From Parafrankia sp. EUN1f (GTDB lineage Bacteria > Actinomycetota > Actinomycetes > Frankiales > Frankiaceae), in NCBI RefSeq assembly GCF_000177675.1, contig NZ_ADGX01000002.1, positions 57,347 to 121,346 on the forward strand: a DNA stretch of 64,000 bases. Direction: 5' to 3'. The notes under the pieces were generated by a model. The model was not told the origin of the DNA and searched no databases. It saw only the letters and a list, made by a program, of their open reading frames with translations. Positions 1 through 8,290 of this stretch are shown in pieces; within the stretch, counting starts at the first letter, position 1, and the number at the start of each line of letters is the position of its first letter. The position numbers and the translations under genes were made by a program.

Positions 1-1014
1 GGCGGAGAGATCGGCGCTGAAGTCACGGGACGTGCCGTGCACCAGTGCGCCCAGCCGGTGCTCCCAGCCGGAGACGGGACCGAGCAGGCTCTCCAGCGTC
101 ATCGCCCGGCGCCAGTACAGGTGCGCGTCGTGCTCCCAGGTGTAGCCGATCCCGCCCAGCAGCGTGATCGTCTCCAGCCCGATCCCGGTCGCGCGGGGCA
201 GGCACGCGACAGCCGCGCCGGCCGCGGCCACCGCGAGCTGATCGTCGCCCTGCTCCATCGCCCGCGCCGCGTCCCACGCCGCGGCGGACATCGTCTGCAC
301 GTCGACGAACAGCCGGGCGCACTTGTGCTTGATCGCCTGGAAGGACCCCACCGGGCGGCCGAACTGCTCGCGCACCTTCACGTAGTCGACGCCGGTTGTC
401 ACGCACCACCGCACCAGCCCCACAGCCTCGGCGGCGAACAGCACGGCCGCCACCGCGCGGACCTGCTCGGCTTCGACCTCGACGACCTGGTCGGGGTGGA
501 CGGCCACCTCGGCCAGGGTCACCGTGCCGACGGCCCGGGTCTGGTCGACGGGCGCGGCCGCGACCGCCACCACGGCGGGCCCCGGCCGGGCGGTGAACCA
601 GAGCTGGCCACCGCCCGGGGTGACCGCCCCGAGGAGCAGCAGCGTCGCCTCCGGCGCGCCGAGGATGGGGCCGGTCGTCCCGCTGACCCGGTAGGCGCCG
701 TCCGCCGTGGGGGCCGCCGTCAGGCCCGCGGTGGTCAGCGCGCTCGGCAGCAGCGGCCCGGGGAGCAGGCTGCTCGCCGTCTCCTCGAGCACCACGGCGA
801 GGGTGACGAAACCGGCGTCGGCCCCGCCGAGGTCCGCCGGCAGGTGCAGCGAGGTGAGGCCCTGCTCCACGATGCCCGGCCAGCAGTCCGGCGCCGCGCC
901 GGCGGTCCAGCGCGCCAGGCCTTCCCGCACCTGCTCGGACGACGAATACCGGGACACGAACCCGCGGACCGAATCGGCCAGCGCCTTGTGATCCTCGTCG
1001 AGACCGATGGACAC
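1..1014 (-). CDS. Acyl-CoA dehydrogenase, C-terminus cut by window edge
   Basis: The frame is open from a GTG preceded by a strong AAGGAGG box to the window edge (338 codons, no stop). The protein is an acyl-CoA dehydrogenase: an N-terminal helical part containing LPADLGGADAG, a middle beta domain, and a C-terminal helical domain with FGRPVGSFQAIKHK and LLGGIGYTWEHDAHLYWRRA, both typical of the family. These enzymes use FAD to form the alpha,beta-double bond of an acyl-CoA. The C-terminal signature resembles the non-catalytic or beta-type subunits of the alpha2beta2 dehydrogenases used for steroid side chains and rings. That subunit role is inferred. It lies just upstream of a co-directional amidohydrolase gene, with 44 bases between them. 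Confidence 0.85.
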   Translation of the reverse strand, partial: MSIGLDEDHKALADSVRGFVSRYSSSEQVREGLARWTAGAAPDCWPGIVEQGLTSLHLPADLGGADAGFVTLAVVLEETASSLLPGPLLPSALTTAGLTAAPTADGAYRVSGTTGPILGAPEATLLLLGAVTPGGGQLWFTARPGPAVVAVAAAPVDQTRAVGTVTLAEVAVHPDQVVEVEAEQVRAVAAVLFAAEAVGLVRWCVTTGVDYVKVREQFGRPVGSFQAIKHKCARLFVDVQTMSAAAWDAARAMEQGDDQLAVAAAGAAVACLPRATGIGLETITLLGGIGYTWEHDAHLYWRRAMTLESLLGPVSGWEHRLGALVHGTSRDFSADLSA

Positions 1015-1058
1015 GTCCGTCCCTCCTTCACAGAGCCCTTGGGAGACGCCGGGGGAGG

Positions 1059-2231
1059 TCAGACGCCGATGAGCGAGGCCGCGTTGTCGTGCATGACGAG
1101 CCTGATCTCGGCGTCATCGAAGCCGGCCGCGGCCAGGTCCTTGGTGAACGACAGTGGATCGGCCAGTCCCTCGACGTGCGGCCAGTCGGATCCCATCAGC
1201 ATCCGCTCCACGCCGATCAGCTTCTTGAGCTCGGCGAGGTCGTTCTCGTGGAACGGCGAAACCCAGACCTGGCGCCGGAAGGTCTCCCGCGGGTCCTCCG
1301 CCCACGCCTCGCCGCCCTGCACGAAGGACTTCTTCAGGGACTTGAACAGCGGGGTGACCCAGTCCGAGCCGGTCTCGATCGCGGCGAACCGCAGCTGTGG
1401 GTTGCGATGCATCGTGCCCTGCGCGAGCAGCGCGGCGAACGTGTCCGCCACGGCCGTCGGCGAGAGCAGGGCCCGCAGCGGGCTGCGGCGGAACGCCTCG
1501 GTCTCGTCGCTCTCGCTCCACCAGCCGATCAGCTCCGAATACACGTCGTCGCCGCCGTGGTAGGCGCACACCACCCGCGCCTCGTTCGCCAGCGCCCAGA
1601 ACTCGTCGAACATCCGGTCGGCCGGCGACTTCAGACCCATCTCGGTGCGCACCGGACCGGCCCGCATCACCACGATGCGGGCTCCCTTGCCCAGCGCCCA
1701 CCGCAGCTCGGCGACCGCCGCCGCCGGATCCGACAGCGAGATGTACGGTGCGGCGAAGATCTTCTCCTGGTAGGCGAAGCCCCAGTCGTCGTCCAGCCAC
1801 CGGTTGAAGGCCCGGAAGGCGGCCCGCGCCGCGGGCAGGTCGTTCTGCAGTGCCCGCTCCATGCCGACCCCGAGGGTCGGGAAGAAGTAGGCGCCGTCCA
1901 GGCCCAGCTCGTCCATGACCCGCAGCCGGGCGTCCCGGTCCCGGTACTCGGGGCGGGGCGGGGCCAGCTCGCCGAACAGGTTGATGACCGGGCCGCCGAC
2001 CTCGCCCCGGAAGTACTGCTCCAGCGCGCCGGGCTTGGCCAGCGCGGTGAACGCGGGGTTGGGCAGGAACTTGTTGACCTTCCCGCCGACCAGCAGCCGC
2101 GTGCGGCCACCGACCTCCGCCCACTGCATGCAGCGCTTGGCGAACTCGGGCTCGATGTGGCGGGTGAAGGCGTCGAGGGCCTCGTAGTAGTGATTGTCCG
2201 CGTCGAAAGCGCGCAGTCCATCCGTAGTCAC
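1059..2231 (-). CDS. Amidohydrolase family 2 (ACMSD-like TIM barrel)
   Basis: A 390-residue protein of the amidohydrolase-2/ACMSD-type superfamily, which are metal-dependent hydrolases or decarboxylases. It begins VTTDGLRAFDADNHYYE, matching the DADNHYYE start of the paralogue at 11986-13194. Other family marks are FRAFNRWLDDDWGF, CAYHGGDDVY and, near the end, GSDWPHVEGLADP. The GTG start was chosen because GGGGAGG lies 7 bases upstream; an in-frame GTG 33 bases further up has no such site. Genes of this type are abundant in actinobacterial steroid and terpenoid catabolic clusters, but the substrate cannot be read from the sequence. It may form an operon with the acyl-CoA dehydrogenase downstream. 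Confidence 0.85.
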   Translation of the reverse strand: MTTDGLRAFDADNHYYEALDAFTRHIEPEFAKRCMQWAEVGGRTRLLVGGKVNKFLPNPAFTALAKPGALEQYFRGEVGGPVINLFGELAPPRPEYRDRDARLRVMDELGLDGAYFFPTLGVGMERALQNDLPAARAAFRAFNRWLDDDWGFAYQEKIFAAPYISLSDPAAAVAELRWALGKGARIVVMRAGPVRTEMGLKSPADRMFDEFWALANEARVVCAYHGGDDVYSELIGWWSESDETEAFRRSPLRALLSPTAVADTFAALLAQGTMHRNPQLRFAAIETGSDWVTPLFKSLKKSFVQGGEAWAEDPRETFRRQVWVSPFHENDLAELKKLIGVERMLMGSDWPHVEGLADPLSFTKDLAAAGFDDAEIRLVMHDNAASLIGV

Positions 2232-2424
2232 GCCGCAACCTCCCCAGGTGGGCCTCGAACACACGGCTCGCCTCCCAAGATAGAACGCAGTTTCATGTGC
2301 GTGCCACTGGGGGAGCGCCTGGATGGCCTGCCCGTCTGTCGGGCAGCCGGCCGAGCCTGCTGAATATTTTATCCAACACGTGCAGCTTAGTGTGCTGGCA
2401 ACTCCTGTCGACTGGTCGAGGTCG

Positions 2425-2454
2425 GCTCGGGGTCGCCTTGGCGCGACCCCGAGC
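2425..2454 (-). terminator. Strong hairpin downstream of the aldehyde dehydrogenase gene
   Basis: Perfect 12-base arms (GCTCGGGGTCGC / GCGACCCCGAGC) with a 6-base loop lie about 100 bases past the stop of the leftward aldehyde dehydrogenase gene. There is no long U tract, as is common for actinobacterial terminators. The remaining sequence between 2232 and 2555 shows no gene. Confidence 0.6.
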
Positions 2455-2555
2455 GAGACCTTTCTAGACTCTGGTTCTAGCAGCTCGGGCGGCGGAGAAG
2501 TCGCACTCGCCGACCGGACAGCGGCCCAGGAAGTCGCCGGGCGCGGGAGGCGAGG

Positions 2556-4058
2556 TCAACGCGCCGCGCCTTCGCGGTACCTGGCCGGCGCATCGTCCAG
2601 CAGGATCGTCTTCGTCTCCAGGTAGGGCAGCAGGCCCTCGAGCCCGCCTTCCCGCCCGATGCCCGACTGCTTGAACCCGCCGAACGCGATACCGGTGTCG
2701 GCCCGCATCGCGTTGTGGCCGACCGTCCCGGACCGCAGCTTGCCGGCCACCGCACGCGCCCGGTCGACGTCCTCGGTGAACACCGCGGCGTTCAGCCCGT
2801 AGATCGTGTCGTTCGCAATCCTGATCGCGTCGGCCTCGTCGGCCGCCGAGATCACACTGAGCACCGGGCCGAAGATCTCCTCCTGGGCGATCGTGGAGCT
2901 GTTGTCGACGTCGCCGAAGACCGTCGGTTCGATGTAGTAACCGCGCTCCAGGTGGCCCGGCCGCCCGCCGCCGGTGATGAGCTTCGCGCCGCTGTCGACG
3001 CCGGCCTGGATGTAGCCCTCGACGCGATCACGCTGCCGGGCCATCGCCAGCGGGCCCATCTGAGTCGCCGGGTCATAGGGGTCGCCCACGACCACCTGGG
3101 AGAACACCTGCGCGAGAGTTTCGACGAACTCGTCGTGCACGCCGCGCGGGACGACGATGCGGGTGAGCGAGGCACAGATCTGGCCGGCCAGGAAGCACTC
3201 GGCGCCGGCGAGGGCCGTGGCGGCCTTCGTCAGGTCGGCGTCGTCCAGCACGACCGCGGCGGACTTCCCGCCGAGCTCGAGCGTGTACCGGGCGATGCGC
3301 TGCCCGCACAGCGACGCGATCCGCCGGCCGGCGGCGGTGGAGCCGGTGAAAGCGATCTTGTCGACCCGGGGGTCGGTCACCAGCCGCTCGGACACCGCGC
3401 GGTCGGCCGTCAAGATGTTGAACACGCCCGGTGGCAGCCCGGCGGCCTCGGCGCATTCGGCCAGCACGTACGCCGACCCCGGTGCCTCGGGGGCCGCCTT
3501 GAGCACGACCGTGCAGCCTGCCAGCAGCGCCGGCGCGACCTTCTGGACGGCCAGCTGCAGGGGCACGTTCCAGGGGATGATCGCGCCCACGACGCCGACC
3601 GGTTCCCGGACGAGCAGGCCGAACCCGCTGCCGACCGTCGGCGTGACCGGTTCCTCGAACGGATAGCTGTCGGCGAGGCCGGCGTAGTACTCGAAGACGC
3701 CCGCGGCCATCGGCGCCATGTGCGGGGCCACCGACGCGAGCGCACCGGACTCCCGGGGCCACAGCTCCTTGATGCCCTCGCCGCGGGTCGCCAGCTCGGC
3801 GGCGAGCCGGCGCAGGAAGGCCGCGCGCTCGGTGTGCGTGAGCGAGGGCCACGGCCCGTCGTCGAAGGCCGAGCGGGCGGCGGCGACGGCCCGGTCCAGA
3901 TCCGCCTCGCCGGCCTCGGCGACCCGGAGGAAGACCTCCTCCGTCGCCGAGTCGACGACGTCGATCAACGCGGTGGATAACGGGGCGACCCACTGGCCGC
4001 CGATGAACAACCGGTCCGGGTGCTGTACGTGTCGCTCGATGCCTGTCGCCACGCTCAT
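2556..4058 (-). CDS. NAD(P)+-dependent aldehyde dehydrogenase
   Basis: A 500-residue, full-length aldehyde dehydrogenase that oxidises an aldehyde to the acid. Visible landmarks are PWN (162-164), the cofactor segment FTGS (237-240), general base Glu261 in LELGGKS, and nucleophile Cys295 in AGQICASLTRI. The C-terminal FGGFKQSGIGREGG motif is also present. The catalytic segment reads FLAGQIC instead of the more usual NxGQxC, a mild variation. The ATG is preceded by AAGGAGG. The next gene upstream (4167-5285) is a co-directional Zn alcohol dehydrogenase, so the two could carry an alcohol to an acid in two steps before CoA activation; this is inferred from adjacency. Confidence 0.9.
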   Translation of the reverse strand: MSVATGIERHVQHPDRLFIGGQWVAPLSTALIDVVDSATEEVFLRVAEAGEADLDRAVAAARSAFDDGPWPSLTHTERAAFLRRLAAELATRGEGIKELWPRESGALASVAPHMAPMAAGVFEYYAGLADSYPFEEPVTPTVGSGFGLLVREPVGVVGAIIPWNVPLQLAVQKVAPALLAGCTVVLKAAPEAPGSAYVLAECAEAAGLPPGVFNILTADRAVSERLVTDPRVDKIAFTGSTAAGRRIASLCGQRIARYTLELGGKSAAVVLDDADLTKAATALAGAECFLAGQICASLTRIVVPRGVHDEFVETLAQVFSQVVVGDPYDPATQMGPLAMARQRDRVEGYIQAGVDSGAKLITGGGRPGHLERGYYIEPTVFGDVDNSSTIAQEEIFGPVLSVISAADEADAIRIANDTIYGLNAAVFTEDVDRARAVAGKLRSGTVGHNAMRADTGIAFGGFKQSGIGREGGLEGLLPYLETKTILLDDAPARYREGAAR

Positions 4059-4166
4059 CGCGTGCCTCCTTAGTTCTCTGACGCCGGGGCCGGACGTCGC
4101 GGGTTTGGCACCTCTGTCCGCGGGCGTCCCAGCCCCGTACAGGCCGTTGGCGCGGTGCCGGCCGAG

Positions 4167-5285
4167 CTAGCCGAAGGTGATGACGCCACGGATGTTTCGA
4201 CCGGCGTGCATGTCCGCGAAGCCATCGTTGATCTGCTCCAACGAGTAGCGGGTCGTGATCAGCTCGTCCAGGCGCAGCTTGCCGGCTCGGTACAGCTCCA
4301 GCAGCGCCGGGATGTCCCGCATCGGGTTACATGCGCCGAACAGCGAGCCCTGCAGCCGCTTCTGGAACAGCACGAGCTCATGCAGCGACAGTGGCAGGCT
4401 GCCGTCCGCAAGGATGTTGCCCAGCCCGACGACGACGCAGGTTCCGGCCTTGCGGATGCTCGAGAACGCCGCGCCGATGTGCGCGCCGTTCGTCACCCCC
4501 ACACAGACGATCGTCGCGTCGGCACCCTGCCCGTTGGTGTGCGCTCGGGCGATCTCGGTCGCCTCCTCGACGGAGGCCACGGCGTGCGTGGCGCCGAAGC
4601 CCAGTGCCTTCCGGCGCTTCCACTCCACCGGGTCGACCGCGACGAGCACCCGAGCGCCGGCATGGGCGGCGCCCTGCACCGCGTTCATCCCGATGCCCCC
4701 GGCTCCGAGGACGATGACGACGTCGCCGGCCCGGACCTGGGCCGAGTTCACCGCCGCGCCCCAGCCGGTCGACACGCAGCAGCTGGTCAGGCAGGCCGAC
4801 ACCAGGTCGAGATCGGTGGAGACCTTGACGGCCGAGTTCACGGACAGGGCCGTGTACTCGCTGAAGGTCGAGATTCCGGCCATCTGGCCCAGCGGCCTGC
4901 CGTCCAGGGACAGCCGGCTGGAGCCGTCCTCGCGCGCACCGGAGAGCGTACGGATTCCGTTGTCGCAGAGGTTCTGCATCCCCGACGAGCACCAGCGGCA
5001 CCGCCCGCACGCCGGCAGGAAAGGCAGGACGACGTGGTCCCCGACCTGCCATCCGTCGGTGTGCGGGCCGACCTGCTCGACGATTCCCGCTCCCTCGTGG
5101 CCGCCGACGAGCGGTAGCGCACCCGTGAACGGCATGTCGCCGGTCGCGATGTGGTCATCGGAATGGCATAACCCGGCCGCGACCATCCGGACGATGAGTT
5201 CTCCCCGCCGGGGTGGCTCGATCTCGATTTCGGTGATCTGCCATTTCCCGGGCTGTTCGTGCAGCACGGCCGCCCTGCTCTTCAT
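4167..5285 (-). CDS. Zinc-dependent alcohol dehydrogenase, class III/NDMA-type
   Basis: A 372-residue medium-chain alcohol dehydrogenase. Catalytic zinc ligands are Cys40 (GLCHSDDH), His63-Glu64 (GGHE) and Cys170; structural zinc ligands are Cys93, Cys96, Cys99 and Cys107. The Rossmann motif is VLGAGGIGMNAVQ near residue 192. Overall it resembles the actinobacterial NDMA-dependent (tightly NAD-bound) alcohol dehydrogenases; that subfamily assignment is from general resemblance. The start ATG directly follows GGAGGAGAT. An AT-rich palindrome (5311-5326) lies 26 bases upstream of the start. Likely partner of the aldehyde dehydrogenase downstream. Confidence 0.9.
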   Translation of the reverse strand: MKSRAAVLHEQPGKWQITEIEIEPPRRGELIVRMVAAGLCHSDDHIATGDMPFTGALPLVGGHEGAGIVEQVGPHTDGWQVGDHVVLPFLPACGRCRWCSSGMQNLCDNGIRTLSGAREDGSSRLSLDGRPLGQMAGISTFSEYTALSVNSAVKVSTDLDLVSACLTSCCVSTGWGAAVNSAQVRAGDVVIVLGAGGIGMNAVQGAAHAGARVLVAVDPVEWKRRKALGFGATHAVASVEEATEIARAHTNGQGADATIVCVGVTNGAHIGAAFSSIRKAGTCVVVGLGNILADGSLPLSLHELVLFQKRLQGSLFGACNPMRDIPALLELYRAGKLRLDELITTRYSLEQINDGFADMHAGRNIRGVITFG

Positions 5286-5310
5286 ATCTCCTCCGTTTCG
5301 GACGGATTGC

Positions 5311-5326
5311 GTCTATATCTGTAGAC
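5311..5326. promoter_or_regulatory. AT-rich palindrome upstream of the alcohol dehydrogenase (operator candidate 1)
   Basis: GTCTATATCTGTAGAC is an inverted repeat (GTCTA/TAGAC, 6-base spacer) 26 bases before the alcohol dehydrogenase start. On the other strand it contains CAGATATAGAC, resembling the cores of the palindromes at 10671, 13217 and 15791. It could be a repressor site or simply hold a -10 element. Confidence 0.45.
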
Positions 5327-5448
5327 CGTGGTCCGCGTGCGCGCAAGGGGGAGTCGTCGCTCCCCGCGCCGGCCAGCCGTGGGCGCGCCGGCCACGAGCT
5401 GCGGGAAGGCGCGGGAGACGATCAGGGCCGGCGCCGGGGGTCTGACGG

Positions 5449-5691
5449 GTGAATCAGCCGACAAGGCGCGTCCAAACGCCCTCCGCGTCGTTCTCCTCGA
5501 CGAATGAGCCCGTGCTGCTGCCCAGGAGCGTGTTTTGGTACGTGAACCTCGTCGCCGTCGATGACTTCGACGCGGCGATCAGCTCGGTGACCTCCGCCGT
5601 GCAGACCGTGGGGCCTGCCTGGCCGGCAGCCCACCACCTGACGGCCGCGCCGGGGCGGACCTCGACGACCTGCAGGCTGGAAGACTATTGA
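5449..5691 (+). pseudogene. Fragment resembling the C-terminal part of an acyl-CoA reductase (LuxC family)
   Basis: An 80-codon frame contains WYVNLVAVDDFDAAI followed by SSVTSAVQTVG. This resembles the stretch VNLVPVDD...TQTVGVYPE that I recall from LuxC-type acyl-CoA reductases. The flanking residues are not family-like and full-length LuxC proteins exceed 400 residues, so this would be a relic. No good ribosome-binding site is seen. The recognition is from memory of the motif and is uncertain. The rest of 5286-5880 holds two palindromes (5311-5326, 5850-5874) and no other recognisable gene. Confidence 0.35.
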
Positions 5692-5849
5692 GCTCCAAAC
5701 GGGAGTGTGGTGAAGTGGATCGTCCACACTAGCCGGTGTCTTCGTGGCGGCTTCACGATGCCCAGTGCAGCGTGGTCTGCCGAGCCGCAGGCCGAAGGAG
5801 GCGGTGAGGGGTGCCGTGAGCGATTCATCTCTCGCAGTTCCGTCACCAT

Positions 5850-5874
5850 CCGCTCGGACTAATAGTCCGAGCGG
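5850..5874. promoter_or_regulatory. Perfect 11-bp-arm inverted repeat ahead of the 5881-8137 operon
   Basis: CCGCTCGGACT and AGTCCGAGCGG flank a central AAT, an uninterrupted 25-base palindrome ending 6 bases before the first small gene of a rightward operon. The 3-base loop and position fit a regulator binding site better than a terminator, although a terminator for an upstream transcript cannot be excluded. Confidence 0.5.
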
Positions 5875-5880
5875 TGATGC

Positions 5881-6105
5881 ATGGTTGTGACCCCAGGCGG
5901 CCGGGATGTCGTTCGCCCCGCGCGCGCCGCTGACCGAACCGTTCTGGGCGGCGTGTGCCGGGCGGCCACCGCGCCCTGGACCCGGCCGGAGAACGAGTTC
6001 GTCATCCCCTGGGGAATGTTCACCGCCGCCGAGGTCGCGCTGTGCACCGCGGGCGGGGCCGGCGCGCTCTTCCTCACCCTCGTTCTCCTGGGAAGGCTCT
6101 CATGA
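5881..6105 (+). CDS. Small single-span membrane protein
   Basis: A 74-residue reading frame whose C-terminal half (FTAAEVALCTAGGAGALF, then LTLVLLGRLS) is one clear hydrophobic helix with a short basic end. Its TGA overlaps the ATG of the following amidohydrolase (ATGA), so the two are probably translationally coupled. The start is uncertain: the ATG lacks a good Shine-Dalgarno, and GTG at 5887 is an alternative. No family recognised. A comparable tiny membrane protein follows the amidohydrolase at 41101-42393, so small membrane partners may recur with these enzymes. Confidence 0.5.
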   Translation: MVVTPGGRDVVRPARAADRTVLGGVCRAATAPWTRPENEFVIPWGMFTAAEVALCTAGGAGALFLTLVLLGRLS

Positions 6106-7388
6106 GCAGCACCGCAACGAGCAGCACCGCAACGAGCAGCACCGCAACGAGCAGCACCGCCGCGAGCAGCACCGCCGCGAGCGGCGCCGGCCTGCCCACC
6201 GGCCTCGACCCCGCGCTGTTCTTACCCGAGCCCGGCCCGCGGGCCGTCCGGTACACCGTCATCTCCGTCGACGATCACGTTGTCGAGCCTCCGCACCTGT
6301 TCGAGGGGCGGGTTCCGGCACGGTTCGCCGACGCTGCCCCACGCATCGTCGAAACCGACCAGGGCCACCAGGTGTGGCACTTCGAGGACCAGACCTTCAC
6401 CCAGGTCGGGATGAACGCCGTCGCCGGGCGGCGACCGGAGACGGTGAAGCTGGAGCCGTTGCGGTTCGAGCACATGCGTCCCGGCTGCTACGACATCGAC
6501 GCCAGGGTCCGGGACATGGACGTCAACGGGATCTGGGCGTCGGTGAACTTCCCCTCGCAGATCTCCGGCTTCTGCGGCCGGGTGTTCTTCGGTGCCCGGG
6601 ACCGGGATCTCGGCCTCGCCTGCGTGCGTGCGTGGAACGACTGGCTCCACGAGGAGTGGTTCGGGGCCTACCCCGAGCGGGTCGTGCCGATGGGCATCAC
6701 CTACCTGGCGGACCCGGCACTCGCCGCCGCGGAGATCCGCCGGAACGCGGCGCGCGGCTTCACCGCCGTCACCTTCCCCGAGCGCCCGCACACGATCGGC
6801 CTGCCGTCGCTGTGGGACCGCGCCCACTGGGATCCGATCATCGGTGCCTGCGTCGAGACGGACACCGTCATCACCCTGCACGTCGGCAGTTCGGGCCTGT
6901 CCGACGCGCCGCCCGGCGCGCCCCGGCTGCAGCTGGGTTCGACGCTGTTCGGCCAGGCCTCGCTCACCGCCTGCGCGGAGTGGCTGTGGTCGGGCCACCC
7001 CGTCCGCCTCCCGACGTTGAAGATCGCGATGAGCGAGGGCGGTATCGGCTGGGTCGCGATGCTGCTCGACCGGCTCGACAACATCGTCGATCGGTCCGGC
7101 TACGGCACCGGCTGGGACCTGCGCCCCGCCGAGGTGCTGCGCCGCAACTTCTGGTTCTGCACTCTCGACGACCCGTCGACGATCGACACCCGCCACCGGA
7201 TCGGCGTCGAGAACATCATGGTCGAGACGGACTACCCGCACGGCGACGGCACCTGGCCGGACACCCAGAGCGTGCTCGCCGACGTCTGGGGCCACATCCC
7301 GCCCGCCGAAATCCGGGCGATGTGCTGCGAGAACGCCGCGGCCCTGTTCCGCCACCCCCTCCCGCCGACAGTTCTGCCGGCCGACTGA
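6102..7388 (+). CDS. Amidohydrolase family 2 with a Ser/Thr/Ala repeat N-terminus
   Basis: A 428-residue ACMSD-like amidohydrolase. The catalytic domain begins around VISVDDHVVEPPHLFEGRVP and continues with LRPGCYDID-like, ASVNFPSQISGFCG, TLHVGSSG, SEGGIGWVAMLLDR and ETDYPHGDGTWPDT, shared with the paralogue at 41101-42393. Residues 2-26 are five near-identical SSTAT/SSTAA units encoded by a 15-base tandem repeat. The ATG was chosen for GGGAAGG upstream and its 4-base overlap with the preceding small gene. It is followed after 11 bases by a class II aldolase-type gene. The reaction is unknown; related genes cluster with CoA-thioester catabolism. Confidence 0.85.
   Translation: MSSTATSSTATSSTATSSTAASSTAASGAGLPTGLDPALFLPEPGPRAVRYTVISVDDHVVEPPHLFEGRVPARFADAAPRIVETDQGHQVWHFEDQTFTQVGMNAVAGRRPETVKLEPLRFEHMRPGCYDIDARVRDMDVNGIWASVNFPSQISGFCGRVFFGARDRDLGLACVRAWNDWLHEEWFGAYPERVVPMGITYLADPALAAAEIRRNAARGFTAVTFPERPHTIGLPSLWDRAHWDPIIGACVETDTVITLHVGSSGLSDAPPGAPRLQLGSTLFGQASLTACAEWLWSGHPVRLPTLKIAMSEGGIGWVAMLLDRLDNIVDRSGYGTGWDLRPAEVLRRNFWFCTLDDPSTIDTRHRIGVENIMVETDYPHGDGTWPDTQSVLADVWGHIPPAEIRAMCCENAAALFRHPLPPTVLPAD
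6105..6179 (+). repeat. Five tandem 15-bp repeats inside an amidohydrolase gene
   Basis: AGCAGCACCGCAACG occurs three times, followed by two copies of the variant AGCAGCACCGCCGCG. It is an in-frame minisatellite encoding SSTAT/SSTAA. Copy-number change would alter only the length of the N-terminal tail. Confidence 0.9.
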
Positions 7389-7399
7389 AGGACGTGACG

Positions 7400-8137
7400 A
7401 TGACGTTCATGCCGACCGCCGACAAACTCATGCCGGAGCTCACCGCCCGCGAGGAGATCGCCCTGCTCGCCCGGGCCCTGTGGCGGCAGGGCTACAACGA
7501 CCACCTGGCCGGCCACATCACGGCCCTGCAGCCGGATGGCACCCTGCTGTGCAACCCGTGGCTGGTCCGCTGGGACGAGCTGCGCCCGGAGCAGGTCATC
7601 CGCATCGACCTCGCCGGCAGGGTGGCCGAGGGGGACTGGCCCGTCCCACTGGGCATTCCGCTGCACCTCGCGCTGCATTCCGCGCGGACCGACGTCACCT
7701 GGGCCGTGCACAACCACCCGCTCTACGGCACCGTCTGGGCGGATCTCGGTGAGATCCCACCGATCTACGACCAGAGCTCGGCGCTGGGCGGTGGCGGCGA
7801 CCTCGTCCTCGTCAACGAGTACCAGGGCCCTGTCAACGACCCTGCCACCGCCCGGGGCGCGATCGACGCTCTGCACGGCGGCGACCTTGCCCTCCTCGCG
7901 GGCCACGGCGTCTTCGTGCTCGGCGGCTCCGCGCGCGCCGTCTTCCAGCGCGCCGTCGCGCTGGAACAGCGCTGTCAGCGCGCCTGGCATGTCCGTGCCG
8001 CGGGCGGCTCCCCGGTCCCTGTCCTCCCGGCCGGCTTCCTGAGCCATCTGAAGAACTCCGACGGCAACGGCTTCGTCGGCTTCTGGGAGTCCGCCGTCCG
8101 CGCCGAACTGCGCTCCGATCCCAGCCTGCTCTCGTGA
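7400..8137 (+). CDS. Class II aldolase/adducin family protein
   Basis: A 245-residue protein of the class II aldolase/adducin (AraD/FucA-like) fold. The metal-binding pair is in WAVHNHPLYGT and the third His in LLAGHGVFVLGGSARAVF. LWRQGYNDHLAGHIT near the N-terminus matches the family's opening motif. Members carry out retro-aldol cleavage, epimerisation or, in some catabolic clusters, decarboxylation or dehydration of hydroxyacids. The ATG is preceded by GAAGGA with 7-base spacing and follows the amidohydrolase stop by 11 bases, so the genes are co-transcribed. The substrate is not evident. Confidence 0.85.
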   Translation: MTFMPTADKLMPELTAREEIALLARALWRQGYNDHLAGHITALQPDGTLLCNPWLVRWDELRPEQVIRIDLAGRVAEGDWPVPLGIPLHLALHSARTDVTWAVHNHPLYGTVWADLGEIPPIYDQSSALGGGGDLVLVNEYQGPVNDPATARGAIDALHGGDLALLAGHGVFVLGGSARAVFQRAVALEQRCQRAWHVRAAGGSPVPVLPAGFLSHLKNSDGNGFVGFWESAVRAELRSDPSLLS

Positions 8138-8180
8138 TGTCGCCGGGCGGCGGCTCGGCGACATCACGGTCGAGCCGTGC

Positions 8181-8290
8181 TCACGCCGGGGCGAAGCGCA
8201 CCGGCATCCTGGTGATTCCGTTGATGAAATTCGACTGGAGGCGACTGACCTTTCCGGTCAACTGGACACTGTGGATCCGCGTGTCGTCGC
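8181..8290 (-). pseudogene. Relic of a cytochrome P450 C-terminus
   Basis: On the minus strand a frame ending in TGA reads RIHSVQLTGKVSRLQ, then SNFINGITRMPVRFAPA. LTGxVxRLxSNFINGIxxMPVRF is the usual last segment of many actinobacterial P450s. No heme-binding segment lies upstream; instead the frame runs out of phase into the 3' end of the fused acyl-CoA dehydrogenase gene, whose last 10 or so residues are that same DNA in another frame. This suggests a deletion that removed most of a P450 gene. Confidence 0.55.

Noticed and set aside
1089..2363. Long plus-strand open frame (424 codons) opposite the amidohydrolase
   Set aside because: Rich in Arg/Gly/Val/His with no family motif; it is the antisense of a well-supported gene, as expected in very GC-rich DNA.
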